In this document: positions 1 to 7,303 of the stretch, piece after piece
Layout of the letters: every line of letters begins with the position of its first letter
Numbering within the stretch: position 1 is the stretch's first letter
DNA from: a gamma proteobacterium symbiont of Bathyaustriella thionipta
GTDB taxonomy: Bacteria > Pseudomonadota > Gammaproteobacteria > Chromatiales > Chromatiaceae
Direction of reading: 5' to 3'
DNA length: 8,431 nucleotides
NCBI GenBank assembly: GCA_025656895.1
Contig: JAHXHF010000148.1
Span: forward strand, 1-8,431
Notes under the pieces: generated by a model
Told to the model about the DNA's origin: nothing
Seen by the model: the letters and a program-made list of their open reading frames with translations, nothing else
The model's database searches: none
Translations under genes and position numbers: made by a program

Positions 1-11
1 GATACAGGCAT

Positions 12-17
12 TATAAT
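12..17 (+). promoter_or_regulatory. Possible -10 hexamer upstream of the cyclase-like gene
   Basis: A perfect TATAAT lies in an AT-rich leader about 72 bases before the start codon at 90. Its -35 partner would fall before the first base of the window, so it cannot be tested. The remaining leader (18-89) is AT-rich and shows no clear Shine-Dalgarno sequence next to the ATG. This is an inference from one hexamer. Confidence 0.3.
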
Positions 18-89
18 CTTTAGTCCACTGAACAGTATATAGATTATTGTTTTTCTTAGGGTTTAATCGTTTTCGTTCAAACACTAGTT

Positions 90-2507
90 ATGTCCTGCCT
101 TAGCAGCTTACGCAATCATTTTTTCTGGACACCCACGGACGCCGAATTCAGCGCCCCTTTTCAATCCCCCACTATTTTTGAGCAGCGGCTTGACCGTTTA
201 CGCCGGGGTATCGATAACACCCATGTTGATGTCCAGCTCAGCACACAATTCCAGAGCCGTGCATTAGGTCTGGTCCGGCAGATGCTGGAAGATGAAACCA
301 CTCAAACAAATAGCGCAAACACAGACCGGCAGACAGAAGATGCCTTTCGGGATGCCTATACCGGCATGATGGTGGTTGCCATTGATGATGCCCGACAACA
401 GGCTCAACCGGAACTCATCCAGTTATTACAGTTTGCGGTCATCAAATACCTGCTGCAACTGGTGAGTGAACAGCAAACACTGTATTACAACCGTTTGCGC
501 CGCCAGCATGCTGATTCCGCGCAGGATTCTGATGATAACTACAAAACAGATGGCAGCATTGCCCTGCTCAATGAGCGTGCGCTGCATGTTCGCCATGAAG
601 TCATCCGAAAATTGTTACCGCAGATTTTAATGCAGGAAGCCACCATATTACGCAAACTGCGTAAATCGGTTATCGGTATTTCCTGGCCGGTGCCGCGCCG
701 GGTATTATTCAACCCGATGCTGCATATCTCGGATTTATGGCAAACCGATCTGTTAATGACGCATTACACCCTGATCTATGCCGACAAAAAAGAAGCTGGC
801 CTTTTTAATCAGTGGAACAATATTCTGGTTTCTGCATTTTCAGATTATCTGCCTGACTGTGTTATCCAGGGAAAAAATTGCGGTGAAGCAGTCAGCCTGA
901 GCCCGGCCGAAGACGCTACAGAATCTACCCGGGGTATCGTCGAACTGCTCGACCACGCTTTATGTGCCAGCGAATACCAAACCCCTCTTTATAGCTGGCT
1001 GGATCGTCCGCAGAATCTTGATCTGTTCATGAATTCTGCCGACCCGTCACGGGCCATCAGTGTGCAACACAATGAAGGCTGGATAAAACAGGGCTGGCCA
1101 CAAAGTAAATGGCCGGATTTCCAAAGACGCACGCTGGATCATCTGGTCAAACAGGTACAACGCGCACGCCTCATGCCTTATGTACTGGCCGCCTATCGCA
1201 CCCCCGAGTTATTTCGAGCCCTACGCGGTGAAATTCCGGCCGGCCTTATCTTTCGTTATTTACGCGGCAGCACTCATCTGAAGGATCTGGAACGGCGTTT
1301 GCGGCTTATCTCGCTGAAATCAAAAATCAGGGAAATCGTCGGTCTGCTACGCGATGAGCGCCAACAGCTGAAACGCATCGGCCCGTGGGAACAACGCACT
1401 TTTGTTATTCGTTACCTGCGTGATCTGGCTGTATTCCGGCGCGATCTGAAATATGCCTGGCAGGCGCAGCAGGCCATGCGCAGCATACGTATTCTGCACA
1501 AGCCGGAAGAAATCAAAATGTCGGCATCCGGGCATTCATTGCATCGTTTTTTACTGCGTGATGAAGGCGAAGAGCACCAACAACGCATTCGCAATCATGT
1601 TGTTGTAAAGGCCGATATCCGTGGTTCTACCCGTATGACCGAAGAACTTCGGCATCGCAAGCTAAACCCGGCCTCACATTTCAGCCTGAACTTTTTCACC
1701 CCCATCACCAAACTGCTGGAAAAATACGGTGCGGAAAAAACTTTTGTTGAAGGGGACGCGGTTATTCTTACCATTTATGAATACGAGGATGAGAGCAGTT
1801 CTTTTCTGGCCGTTTGCCAGGCCTGCGGATTGGCCGCCGAGATGCTGCGTGTTGTGGACACCCAGAACAGCCTAAGCCGTAAAAACGATCTTCCGGAACT
1901 GGAACTGGGGCTGGGTATCTCTTTTGAGGATGGCGCACCCACTTTTCTGTATGACGAAGACCGCAAAATTACTATTTCACCAGCCATTAATCGTGCCGAT
2001 CAGCTTTCTTCCTGTTCTTATTTACTGCGTCAAAGCAGTATCAATGAAGAACGCAAGGGACGCGGAGTAGAAGTGGTTGCTCCCACCGAAGGTGTGGTCA
2101 GCAAACCGGGGGGAGATGACCTGCTGCACTACAACGTTAACGGTATTGAACTGGACGCAGCCGCTTTTTTCAAACTCAAACAGGAAGTTTCCCTTAAGCG
2201 TATGCAATTAGCCGGTGATTTCGAGAATGAAAGCATACGCCTGTATGTAGGTCGTTATCCCGACCGCAGCGATGAAATGCACTGGTTGTTAATTCGCGAA
2301 GCCCCCATCAGACTCTTGATAGGCAACACTCTTGAAACGCTGGAGCAGGACGGCCGTTTATTTTACGAAGTGGTCACCGATGAAGCCCTGCTGTCGCGGG
2401 TTAAGGAACGGATGCAACATTCCAGCGACCAAAATATGGACATGGACGAAGCGCATAATGAAACAAGTGTGGCTACAACAAACCCCGACAGCCATTATCT
2501 GCACTGA
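90..2507 (+). CDS. Large protein with C-terminal class III nucleotidyl cyclase-like domain
   Basis: An 805-residue protein with no visible signal peptide or membrane segment, so probably cytoplasmic. Residues 1 to about 500 match no family I recognise; they look mainly helical and are rich in Arg and Leu around 385-490. Residues about 503-650 resemble a class III adenylate/guanylate cyclase homology domain: KADIRGST with D509 as first metal-binding Asp, FVEGDA with D556 as second, then INRADQL with N634 at the transition-state Asn position. The usual Arg four residues after that Asn is Gln (Q638), and the base-selecting Lys/Glu four residues before D556 is Phe, so activity or substrate is uncertain. 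Residues 690-805 form another unrecognised segment. The ATG at 90 is the only standard start after an in-frame stop at 57-59, but it lacks a clear ribosome binding site. The gene converges on slt with a 34-bp gap. It could be a signalling enzyme or a degenerate nucleotide-binding regulator. Confidence 0.8.
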   Translation: MSCLSSLRNHFFWTPTDAEFSAPFQSPTIFEQRLDRLRRGIDNTHVDVQLSTQFQSRALGLVRQMLEDETTQTNSANTDRQTEDAFRDAYTGMMVVAIDDARQQAQPELIQLLQFAVIKYLLQLVSEQQTLYYNRLRRQHADSAQDSDDNYKTDGSIALLNERALHVRHEVIRKLLPQILMQEATILRKLRKSVIGISWPVPRRVLFNPMLHISDLWQTDLLMTHYTLIYADKKEAGLFNQWNNILVSAFSDYLPDCVIQGKNCGEAVSLSPAEDATESTRGIVELLDHALCASEYQTPLYSWLDRPQNLDLFMNSADPSRAISVQHNEGWIKQGWPQSKWPDFQRRTLDHLVKQVQRARLMPYVLAAYRTPELFRALRGEIPAGLIFRYLRGSTHLKDLERRLRLISLKSKIREIVGLLRDERQQLKRIGPWEQRTFVIRYLRDLAVFRRDLKYAWQAQQAMRSIRILHKPEEIKMSASGHSLHRFLLRDEGEEHQQRIRNHVVVKADIRGSTRMTEELRHRKLNPASHFSLNFFTPITKLLEKYGAEKTFVEGDAVILTIYEYEDESSSFLAVCQACGLAAEMLRVVDTQNSLSRKNDLPELELGLGISFEDGAPTFLYDEDRKITISPAINRADQLSSCSYLLRQSSINEERKGRGVEVVAPTEGVVSKPGGDDLLHYNVNGIELDAAAFFKLKQEVSLKRMQLAGDFENESIRLYVGRYPDRSDEMHWLLIREAPIRLLIGNTLETLEQDGRLFYEVVTDEALLSRVKERMQHSSDQNMDMDEAHNETSVATTNPDSHYLH

Positions 2508-2541
2508 CTCCAGGAGTCTGGCCAAAGTAGCCTGGCAATTC

Positions 2542-4578
2542 TCAGCCTTCGCCGGAATGGGCTTGTGAGCGACTGACTGAACGACCGGCTACTGTACTGG
2601 GCAAAGCCGGTGTCAGTAACAGGCTGATGCTGGAAGAGCTTTGCCCCAGAAGTTTCTCGTAAATGATGGTGTAGGCCATGACCCGGCGCACATAAGTCCG
2701 GGTTTCTTTAAACGGGATACTTTCCACCCAGATATCGGCCGGCACATTTTTTTCATTCAGCCAGCGTTTGACCCGGTGTGGCCCGACATTATAGGCGGCG
2801 GTGGCCAGCATGGGATTGTGTTCAAACAAGTCCAGCATTTGCCGCATATAGCTGGAGCCATAGCGTATATTGGTTTTGGACTGCTTCAGTGACGCTTTAC
2901 CTTTCCAGGGTTCGTGCAGTTTACGACTGACCTGTTGGGCGGTCTTGGGCATCAGTTGCATCAGGCCAACCGCACCGGCGTGTGATTGTATATCCTGCAT
3001 GAACACGCTTTCCTGGCGCATCAAACCGAACACCCAGGCCGCGCTGAGATTATTATGAGCCGCGTATTGTTCAACTGTGTGGCGATATTTGATCGGGAAG
3101 CGCAGCTCCAGATCGTCCCAGTAATCGGTTTGCGCCAGGGTCAGAATGGCTCTGTCCAGCCAGCCCCATTGCTGCGCCAGCAGTGCCGCCGCCTGTTTTT
3201 CATCACGACCCATTTTTTCTGTGGCCACACGCCATTCACGCCGGGCATCAATCGGATTATTGGTGTAATACAATTCACGCGCACGAATCAGAGCCTTATC
3301 CGTGGCCAGGCGCTGCATCTTTTCCTTTTCAACCGTGAGCGGCAAATTGGATAACTGATACGGACGACCGCATCTGTCGGCCGCCATAAAACCGTAATAA
3401 CTGCGGTCTTTGGCCACTTCCCGCAGCACGGCCAGACCTTCGGCTTTATCCCCCTGCGCAAACAGGGCACGGCCTTTCCAGTAACGCCAGCGAGTTTTAT
3501 TTTGCGCCTCTGCGGGCATGGCTGCTATCCATTTCAGCACTTTTTCCCAGTCCATTTCCTGCAAGGCGGCGCGAATACGTCTTTCATGGAATTTTATATC
3601 GTCAGCCGCCGGTTCCGCCTGATCCAGATAGGCCAGATTTTGCGGATAGTCCATACGAAAACTGGCTTGCTGCAATATAGAATCGGCCTGACGGCTTTGT
3701 TCGCTATCGAAGTGATATTGCTGTTTAAGCTGTTGCCACACAACATGCGCCTCTATGGGGCTTTTGCGTGCCATTCTGTCCAGTCCGTACAGCAACATTT
3801 CATGGCGCATGGGATTGTCTGCAGCAAAATGCCAGGATTCAGTAATGATTTCCGGCTGACGATACAGACGTAGCCACAAATCGGCCCGCGCCTGTTGCGA
3901 TTGCGGCAATGATTTACGCAGATATTTGGCCAGACTGATCTGCTGGCTGTGCATGGCCAGCGCGAAACGCTGCCACACCAGCTGGTTCGTCAAATGAGCC
4001 GGCTTCCACTTTTGCAGCACCGGATCGCAGGCTTTGGGGCGTGATTTCCCATACAGCCAGATCGATTTCACCTGTGGCCAGACTTTTTCTGCCTGACCAT
4101 TGTGCAACAATGCATTAAGATAGTGGCATTGCAAAGCCGTATTGTTCGAGCCTGCATAAAAATTCAGAAACTCGTTCCAGCGTTCCTGTTTGGCCAGCGT
4201 TTTCAGCCAGCGGTAGCGCAGGCGCGGGGCTATCGGCCAGTCGGCGTACTGCTGCAGGAATTGTTGAATATCACGGCTCTTCACCTGTCGCAGGTTACGG
4301 CTTAGCCGGTAGTAGTCCAGATAAGGGGCAATCGAATAGTTTTGCAGTTGAGCGCGTTTTTTATTGAATGCGCTCAGCTTGCCCTGGCTCAAATCTTTGC
4401 TGGCCTGCTGAAATAAAAGGCGCTGCTGTTGCAGCGAATCATCCGGCCGGTTGGCCTGGACAGCGAATGAAATGCACAGCAACAAGCCACACAATGACAG
4501 ACGGGCAAGCGATGACTCGGCAAATACAGAAAGCAGGCGCATACAGAAGAGACCGAAAAATGGATAAAAGTATTGCAT
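2542..4578 (-). CDS. slt: Soluble lytic murein transglycosylase (Slt70-like)
   Basis: A 678-residue periplasmic enzyme that cleaves the MurNAc-GlcNAc bond of peptidoglycan with formation of 1,6-anhydro-MurNAc (family knowledge). The N-terminus is a Sec signal peptide with hydrophobic core LCGLLLCISFAV and probable cleavage after VQA (residue 42). A long helical superhelix of the Slt70 type follows, then the lysozyme-like catalytic domain from about 500: RQES with catalytic E523, GAVGLMQLMP at 535-544 and AAYNVG at 594-599. Length fits Slt70. The frame is open to a TTG at 4608, but AGGGGG at 4587-4592 is ideally spaced (8 bases) for the ATG at 4578; an ATG at 4584 is only 2 bases from it. An internal ATG at 4542 would give a tidier 30-residue signal peptide but has no ribosome binding site. 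The start lies 29 bp from that of the divergent YgjP-like gene. Confidence 0.96.
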   Translation of the reverse strand: MQYFYPFFGLFCMRLLSVFAESSLARLSLCGLLLCISFAVQANRPDDSLQQQRLLFQQASKDLSQGKLSAFNKKRAQLQNYSIAPYLDYYRLSRNLRQVKSRDIQQFLQQYADWPIAPRLRYRWLKTLAKQERWNEFLNFYAGSNNTALQCHYLNALLHNGQAEKVWPQVKSIWLYGKSRPKACDPVLQKWKPAHLTNQLVWQRFALAMHSQQISLAKYLRKSLPQSQQARADLWLRLYRQPEIITESWHFAADNPMRHEMLLYGLDRMARKSPIEAHVVWQQLKQQYHFDSEQSRQADSILQQASFRMDYPQNLAYLDQAEPAADDIKFHERRIRAALQEMDWEKVLKWIAAMPAEAQNKTRWRYWKGRALFAQGDKAEGLAVLREVAKDRSYYGFMAADRCGRPYQLSNLPLTVEKEKMQRLATDKALIRARELYYTNNPIDARREWRVATEKMGRDEKQAAALLAQQWGWLDRAILTLAQTDYWDDLELRFPIKYRHTVEQYAAHNNLSAAWVFGLMRQESVFMQDIQSHAGAVGLMQLMPKTAQQVSRKLHEPWKGKASLKQSKTNIRYGSSYMRQMLDLFEHNPMLATAAYNVGPHRVKRWLNEKNVPADIWVESIPFKETRTYVRRVMAYTIIYEKLLGQSSSSISLLLTPALPSTVAGRSVSRSQAHSGEG

Positions 4579-4607
4579 CAACATAGCCCCCTGTCCGTGG
4601 AAAAGCA

Positions 4608-5319
4608 ATGCTGAAAATCCCCGCCGATATTCGCACCCGGGTTTCCCGCCGCGCCAGGCGTATGCATTTGCGTCTGGCGCCGGAGCATTATATTGAACTG
4701 GTACTGCCGCAGGGTGCCAGCCTGCGTCAGGCCGGAATTTTTATACAGGAATCATCCGCCTGGCTGCAAAAAACCCGGCAAACACTGGCACAGCGGCAAA
4801 ACCGGCACCAACAGGCCTGCCGTCAATTTACCGGCTGAAATAGAAATCGCGCTGGATGCCGAACACTGGCAAGTGAGCGTACACGATAGCGCATCCGCAC
4901 GCAGTCAACTGAGTGTCGCCAGGCCGCAATTGTCACTTTCCATCAACCGGCCTGCCATCGGTTTTGAACTGTTGCGGCAATGGCTCAAGCAACACGCACG
5001 CGGTCTGCTGCAACCCCGCCTGCAAAAGCTCAGTAAAGAAACCGGCCTGCCGTATACCCGCCTCAGAATCGGTCTGCAGAAAACCCGTTGGGGCAGTTAT
5101 TCCGGCAAAGGAACCATCAGCCTGAACGCCGGGCTGATTTTTATGCCCGAGACATTGGTGGATTACATCATCATTCACGAGCTTTGCCACAGCCGCCATA
5201 TGAATCACAGCCCTGCCTTCTGGGCGCTGGTAGAAAGTTACCGGCCCGACTACCGACAGCATGACCGTGCCATGCGCCATGCGCGACGCTATCTGCCAGC
5301 CTGGCTGGCCTGCCACTGA
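4608..5319 (+). pseudogene. YgjP-like zinc metallohydrolase (DUF45/SprT-like), frameshifted
   Basis: The first frame (4608-4838) gives the family N-terminus, RTRVSRRARRMHLRL then IELVLPQGASL and WLQKTRQTLAQRQ, before a stop at 4836. The rest continues one frame over to 5319: NLPAEIEIALDAEHWQV, then KTRWGSYSGKGTISLN, then the zinc site HELCH with HMNHSPAFW. Dropping one A from the AAAA run at 4798-4801 joins the two into a 236-residue protein, normal for the family, with ligands H190, H194 and H200 and general base E191. The start is ATG 4608, preceded by GGAAAAG at 4599-4605. The substrate of this family is not known to me. The second frame also opens at a TTG (4693), but its first 40 or so residues are out-of-frame sequence. 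The frameshift may be a real mutation or a sequencing error in a homopolymer. The gene is divergent from slt and converges on glcF. Confidence 0.85.
4687..4692 (-). promoter_or_regulatory. Possible slt -10 hexamer inside the divergent gene
   Basis: A perfect TATAAT reads leftward here, inside the YgjP-like coding sequence and about 110 bases before the slt start. No good -35 hexamer lies 16-18 bases upstream and there is no TGn extension, so support is weak. The position makes sense because the two divergent start codons are only 29 bp apart and the slt promoter must lie in this neighbourhood. Confidence 0.25.
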
Positions 5320-5326
5320 GTTGTTT

Positions 5327-6532
5327 CTACTCCAGCAATTCCAGCCAGTGTTTCAGCGGCAGCGGCGAAACCGCCTGTAAATGATGCTGACAGCCGATAT
5401 TGGCGGTCACAATCATATCGGGTTGAACCGCCAGCAAGTGCTTCAGTTTACGCTGCCGCAGTTGTTTTGATAAAGCCGGCTGCAACAGGCTGTAGCTGCC
5501 CGCTGATCCGCAGCATAAGTGAGATTCAGCGATCTCATGCAACTGAAAACCCAGCTTGCGCAACAGGGCCTCTACCGCTTGCTGTAAATGCAGATGATGC
5601 TGCAGACTGCAGGGAACCTGGAAAGCTATTTTCAGTGACAGGTACTTTTGTCTGGCGCGCACATCCAGTGATTGCAGAATCTCCACCGGGTCTTTGGCCA
5701 GCTTGCTGACCACATCGGCCTTGTGAGCGTAGTGCGCGTCATCTTCCAGTAATTCGCCATACTCCTGCAGGGTAGGCAGACAGCCACTGGCCGTTACCAG
5801 AATAGCCTCTGCGCCCTGTTCGATGTACGGCCACCAGGCATCAATATTGCGTTTCATGGCGCTGCGGGCGCTGTGCAGGGCATCCATGTGCTGATCCAGC
5901 GCGCCACAACAACCGGCCCGCGGTGTTTTTATCAGACTGATACCAAGACGATCCAGTATTTGCGCAGCCGTCCGGTTAATGGCCGGAGCCAGAGCCGGTT
6001 GCGCGCAGCCATCCAGCAATAACATGCGGCGCTGATGGCGCGCCGGCGGCCAGGACGCCAATCGGCCGGGTCGTTCAGGAATCATTTGCCTGATGACTGT
6101 CGGCAACAGCGGGCGCAAATTCTGCCCGGTACCGAGTAAAAATTTGAAACGTTTCGGGTAAGGGATAATCTGGCGTATCAGAAAACGCTGCAAGCGCGCC
6201 CATACAGGACGCTTCACCTGCAAGCTCACCTGTTTGCGACCGATTTCCAGCAAACGATAATATTCGACCCCGGAGGGGCAAGTAGTTTCGCAGGAACGAC
6301 AACCCAGACAACGATCCAGATGCTGTTGTACAGTCGCGGTGGCCGGCTCGCCTTCCAGCACCTGTTTAATTTGATAGATACGCCCGCGCGGGCCATCCAG
6401 TTCATCACCCAGCAACTGATAGGTCGGGCAGTTTGCCGTACAAAAACCGCAATGCACGCAGCTTCTGAGTATTTGTTCTGCCTGTTGCCCGGCTTTGCTG
6501 GCAAGAAATGTCTGGTTCAGTTGAGTTTGCAT
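5327..6532 (-). CDS. glcF: Glycolate oxidase iron-sulfur subunit GlcF
   Basis: A 401-residue subunit of the GlcDEF glycolate dehydrogenase, which oxidises glycolate to glyoxylate and passes electrons to the respiratory chain (family knowledge). Two ferredoxin-type 4Fe-4S motifs are present: CVHCGFCTANCP (C25, C28, C31, C35) and CLGCRSCETTCP (C75, C78, C81, C85). Two cysteine-rich CCG domains follow: GCAQP, GCCGALDQH and ASGC, then PCSLQH, LCCGSAGSY and IGCQ. The frame opens at an ATG at 6568, but the ATG at 6532 is preferred: it gives MQTQL, the E. coli GlcF N-terminus, and fits transcription from the AT-rich core at 6576-6584. Neither start has a strong Shine-Dalgarno. No glcD or glcE adjoins it: downstream lies the convergent YgjP-like gene 7 bp away, upstream a divergent gene. 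All cluster cysteines are present, so it looks functional. Confidence 0.96.
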   Translation of the reverse strand: MQTQLNQTFLASKAGQQAEQILRSCVHCGFCTANCPTYQLLGDELDGPRGRIYQIKQVLEGEPATATVQQHLDRCLGCRSCETTCPSGVEYYRLLEIGRKQVSLQVKRPVWARLQRFLIRQIIPYPKRFKFLLGTGQNLRPLLPTVIRQMIPERPGRLASWPPARHQRRMLLLDGCAQPALAPAINRTAAQILDRLGISLIKTPRAGCCGALDQHMDALHSARSAMKRNIDAWWPYIEQGAEAILVTASGCLPTLQEYGELLEDDAHYAHKADVVSKLAKDPVEILQSLDVRARQKYLSLKIAFQVPCSLQHHLHLQQAVEALLRKLGFQLHEIAESHLCCGSAGSYSLLQPALSKQLRQRKLKHLLAVQPDMIVTANIGCQHHLQAVSPLPLKHWLELLE

Positions 6533-6575
6533 AAAGTACTGGAAAGCAAAAGCGATCAATCTCTCCATTCTACGC

Positions 6576-6584
6576 TAATATATA
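6576..6584. promoter_or_regulatory. AT-rich core of the glcF/thioesterase divergent spacer
   Basis: The 107-bp spacer between the divergent starts at 6532 and 6640 contains TAATATATA, the only strongly AT-rich run there. Read leftward, TATATT would place the glcF transcript start near 6570, leaving a leader of about 38 bases. Read rightward, it could serve the thioesterase cluster. No convincing -35 hexamer was found in either direction. Confidence 0.3.
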
Positions 6585-7032
6585 CCGACCTGAATGACCG
6601 ATACTGCCCTGCAACAATAAGGGATTAACAGGGTGGAATATGCTCACCGGCTATTGGATACGCTTTGCCTGGATAAGAAAACACCTCAGCGCCAAACAGC
6701 GTTTACAGGGGTATGCATTTTTTGCCCCCATGAAGATTCGTGTTGACCGGCTGGATGACGACTGGCGCAAACTGCACATTACCTTGCCCCTGAATCGGCG
6801 CAACCGCAATCCGGGTGGTTTTATGTTCGGTGGCGCCATGGCGGCACTGGCTGACCCGGTTGCCGCTCTGGCCTGTGCCCATCTGTTTCCCGATTATGCC
6901 GTATGGACAAGGGATCTGCGTCTGGATTTTCGTGCGGAAGGCCGTACCGATCTGCAGCTACGCTTTACTATGCCGCTGGCAATTGAGCAACAAATCCGGC
7001 AGGATCTACATACGAAAATGCGCAGTACGCCA

Positions 7033-7035
7033 GAA
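7033..7035 (+). repeat. Left copy of putative 3-bp target duplication (GAA)
   Basis: This is codon 132 (Glu) of the thioesterase, directly before the element. The same three bases recur directly after it at 7196-7198. Keeping one copy restores the host reading frame exactly, which supports a duplication, although three bases alone could match by chance. Confidence 0.6.
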
Positions 7036-7195
7036 GGGCACCTCTATTCATTCATGGACAAGCATATTGAGTTCAAAATGAGCCATCTCAGCGTTGCAAA
7101 TCTTCGCAATAGCCTGCTATTACGTGCGATTTGCGCCTTGATCTGACTCATTTTGATTCTCAATCTGCAATGCCCAGAATGAATAGAGGTGCCCT
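7036..7195. mobile_element. 160-bp MITE-like imperfect palindrome
   Basis: The ends are perfect inverted copies: GGGCACCTCTATTCATTC at 7036-7053 and its reverse complement at 7177-7194 (19 bp if A7035 and T7195 are counted). Complementarity continues inward: 7035-7082 against 7147-7195 pairs at about 40 of 49 positions, and the inner part pairs at about two thirds, ending in AATAG-CCTG-CTATT at 7108-7121. The whole element can fold into one long hairpin with a 4-base loop. It encodes no transposase, so it would need one in trans. Direct GAA copies at 7033-7035 and 7196-7198 look like a 3-bp target duplication; because A7035 is shared, a 2-bp GA duplication cannot be excluded. Duplications of 2-4 bp occur in several IS5 subgroups (general knowledge), but I cannot assign this element to a family. 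Confidence 0.85.
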
Positions 7196-7198
7196 GAA
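7196..7198 (+). repeat. Right copy of putative 3-bp target duplication (GAA)
   Basis: This is the second GAA, directly after the element. The frame beginning here encodes the missing C-terminus of the thioesterase (EFEYAFYDNNERLC onward) through to a TAA at 7298-7300. Confidence 0.6.
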
Positions 7199-7303
7199 TT
7201 TGAATATGCCTTTTACGATAACAATGAACGCTTGTGCGCGCAGGTCTATTGCCGCGTAGCTATTCGCTCACGCATAGCGCACACATCTATGGAGAAATAA
7301 AGC

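Larger units (their letters stand above)
6640..7300 (+). pseudogene. DUF4442/PaaI-like hotdog thioesterase, split by an insertion
   Basis: Residues 1-132 (6640-7035) read as the N-terminal four fifths of a DUF4442-type hotdog-fold thioesterase: FFAPMKIRVDRLDDDWRKL, then NRNPGGFMFGGAMAALADP (N57, G64, G65, D72 in the helix and active-site region), then AVWTRDLRLDFRAEGR. At codon 132 the gene is entered by the palindromic element at 7036-7195. The present frame runs on into it for 36 residues and stops at 7144-7146, giving 168 residues. The true C-terminus lies beyond the element, in another frame at 7196-7300: EFEYAFYDNNERLC, then AQVYCRVAIRSRIA, then TSMEK and TAA. Without the 163 inserted bases the product is 165 residues, normal for this family. 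The start ATG 6640 follows GGGTGGA. The restored stop is 3 bases before the Sel1 gene, indicating an original operon. The substrate is unknown; the truncated product lacks the final strand and is probably inactive. Confidence 0.85.

Noticed and set aside
2506..2544. Terminator between the cyclase-like gene and slt, from GACTC-CAG-GAGTC
   Set aside because: The stem is only 5 bp with no following T run, so it is too weak to call.
2986..3354. 122-residue plus-strand open frame opposite slt
   Set aside because: It lies wholly antisense to the conserved slt catalytic region and shows no family features or ribosome binding site.
4798..4840. Programmed +1 frameshift in the YgjP-like gene
   Set aside because: No known +1 slippery motif with a stop or rare codon is visible, and such recoding is not known for this family; a homopolymer indel is simpler.
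5301..5348. Bidirectional terminator between the YgjP-like gene and glcF, from the inverted repeat CTGGCTGG/CCAGCCAG
   Set aside because: The 8-bp arms are 32 bases apart, lie within both coding sequences and have no T run on either strand.
6533..6568. GlcF start at the upstream ATG at 6568
   Set aside because: The extra 12 residues have no counterpart in known GlcF, whereas the ATG at 6532 gives MQTQL, the E. coli N-terminus.
6640..7146. Taking the 168-residue frame as a complete, intact thioesterase
   Set aside because: Its last 36 residues come from the palindromic element, and the family-like C-terminus lies downstream in another frame.
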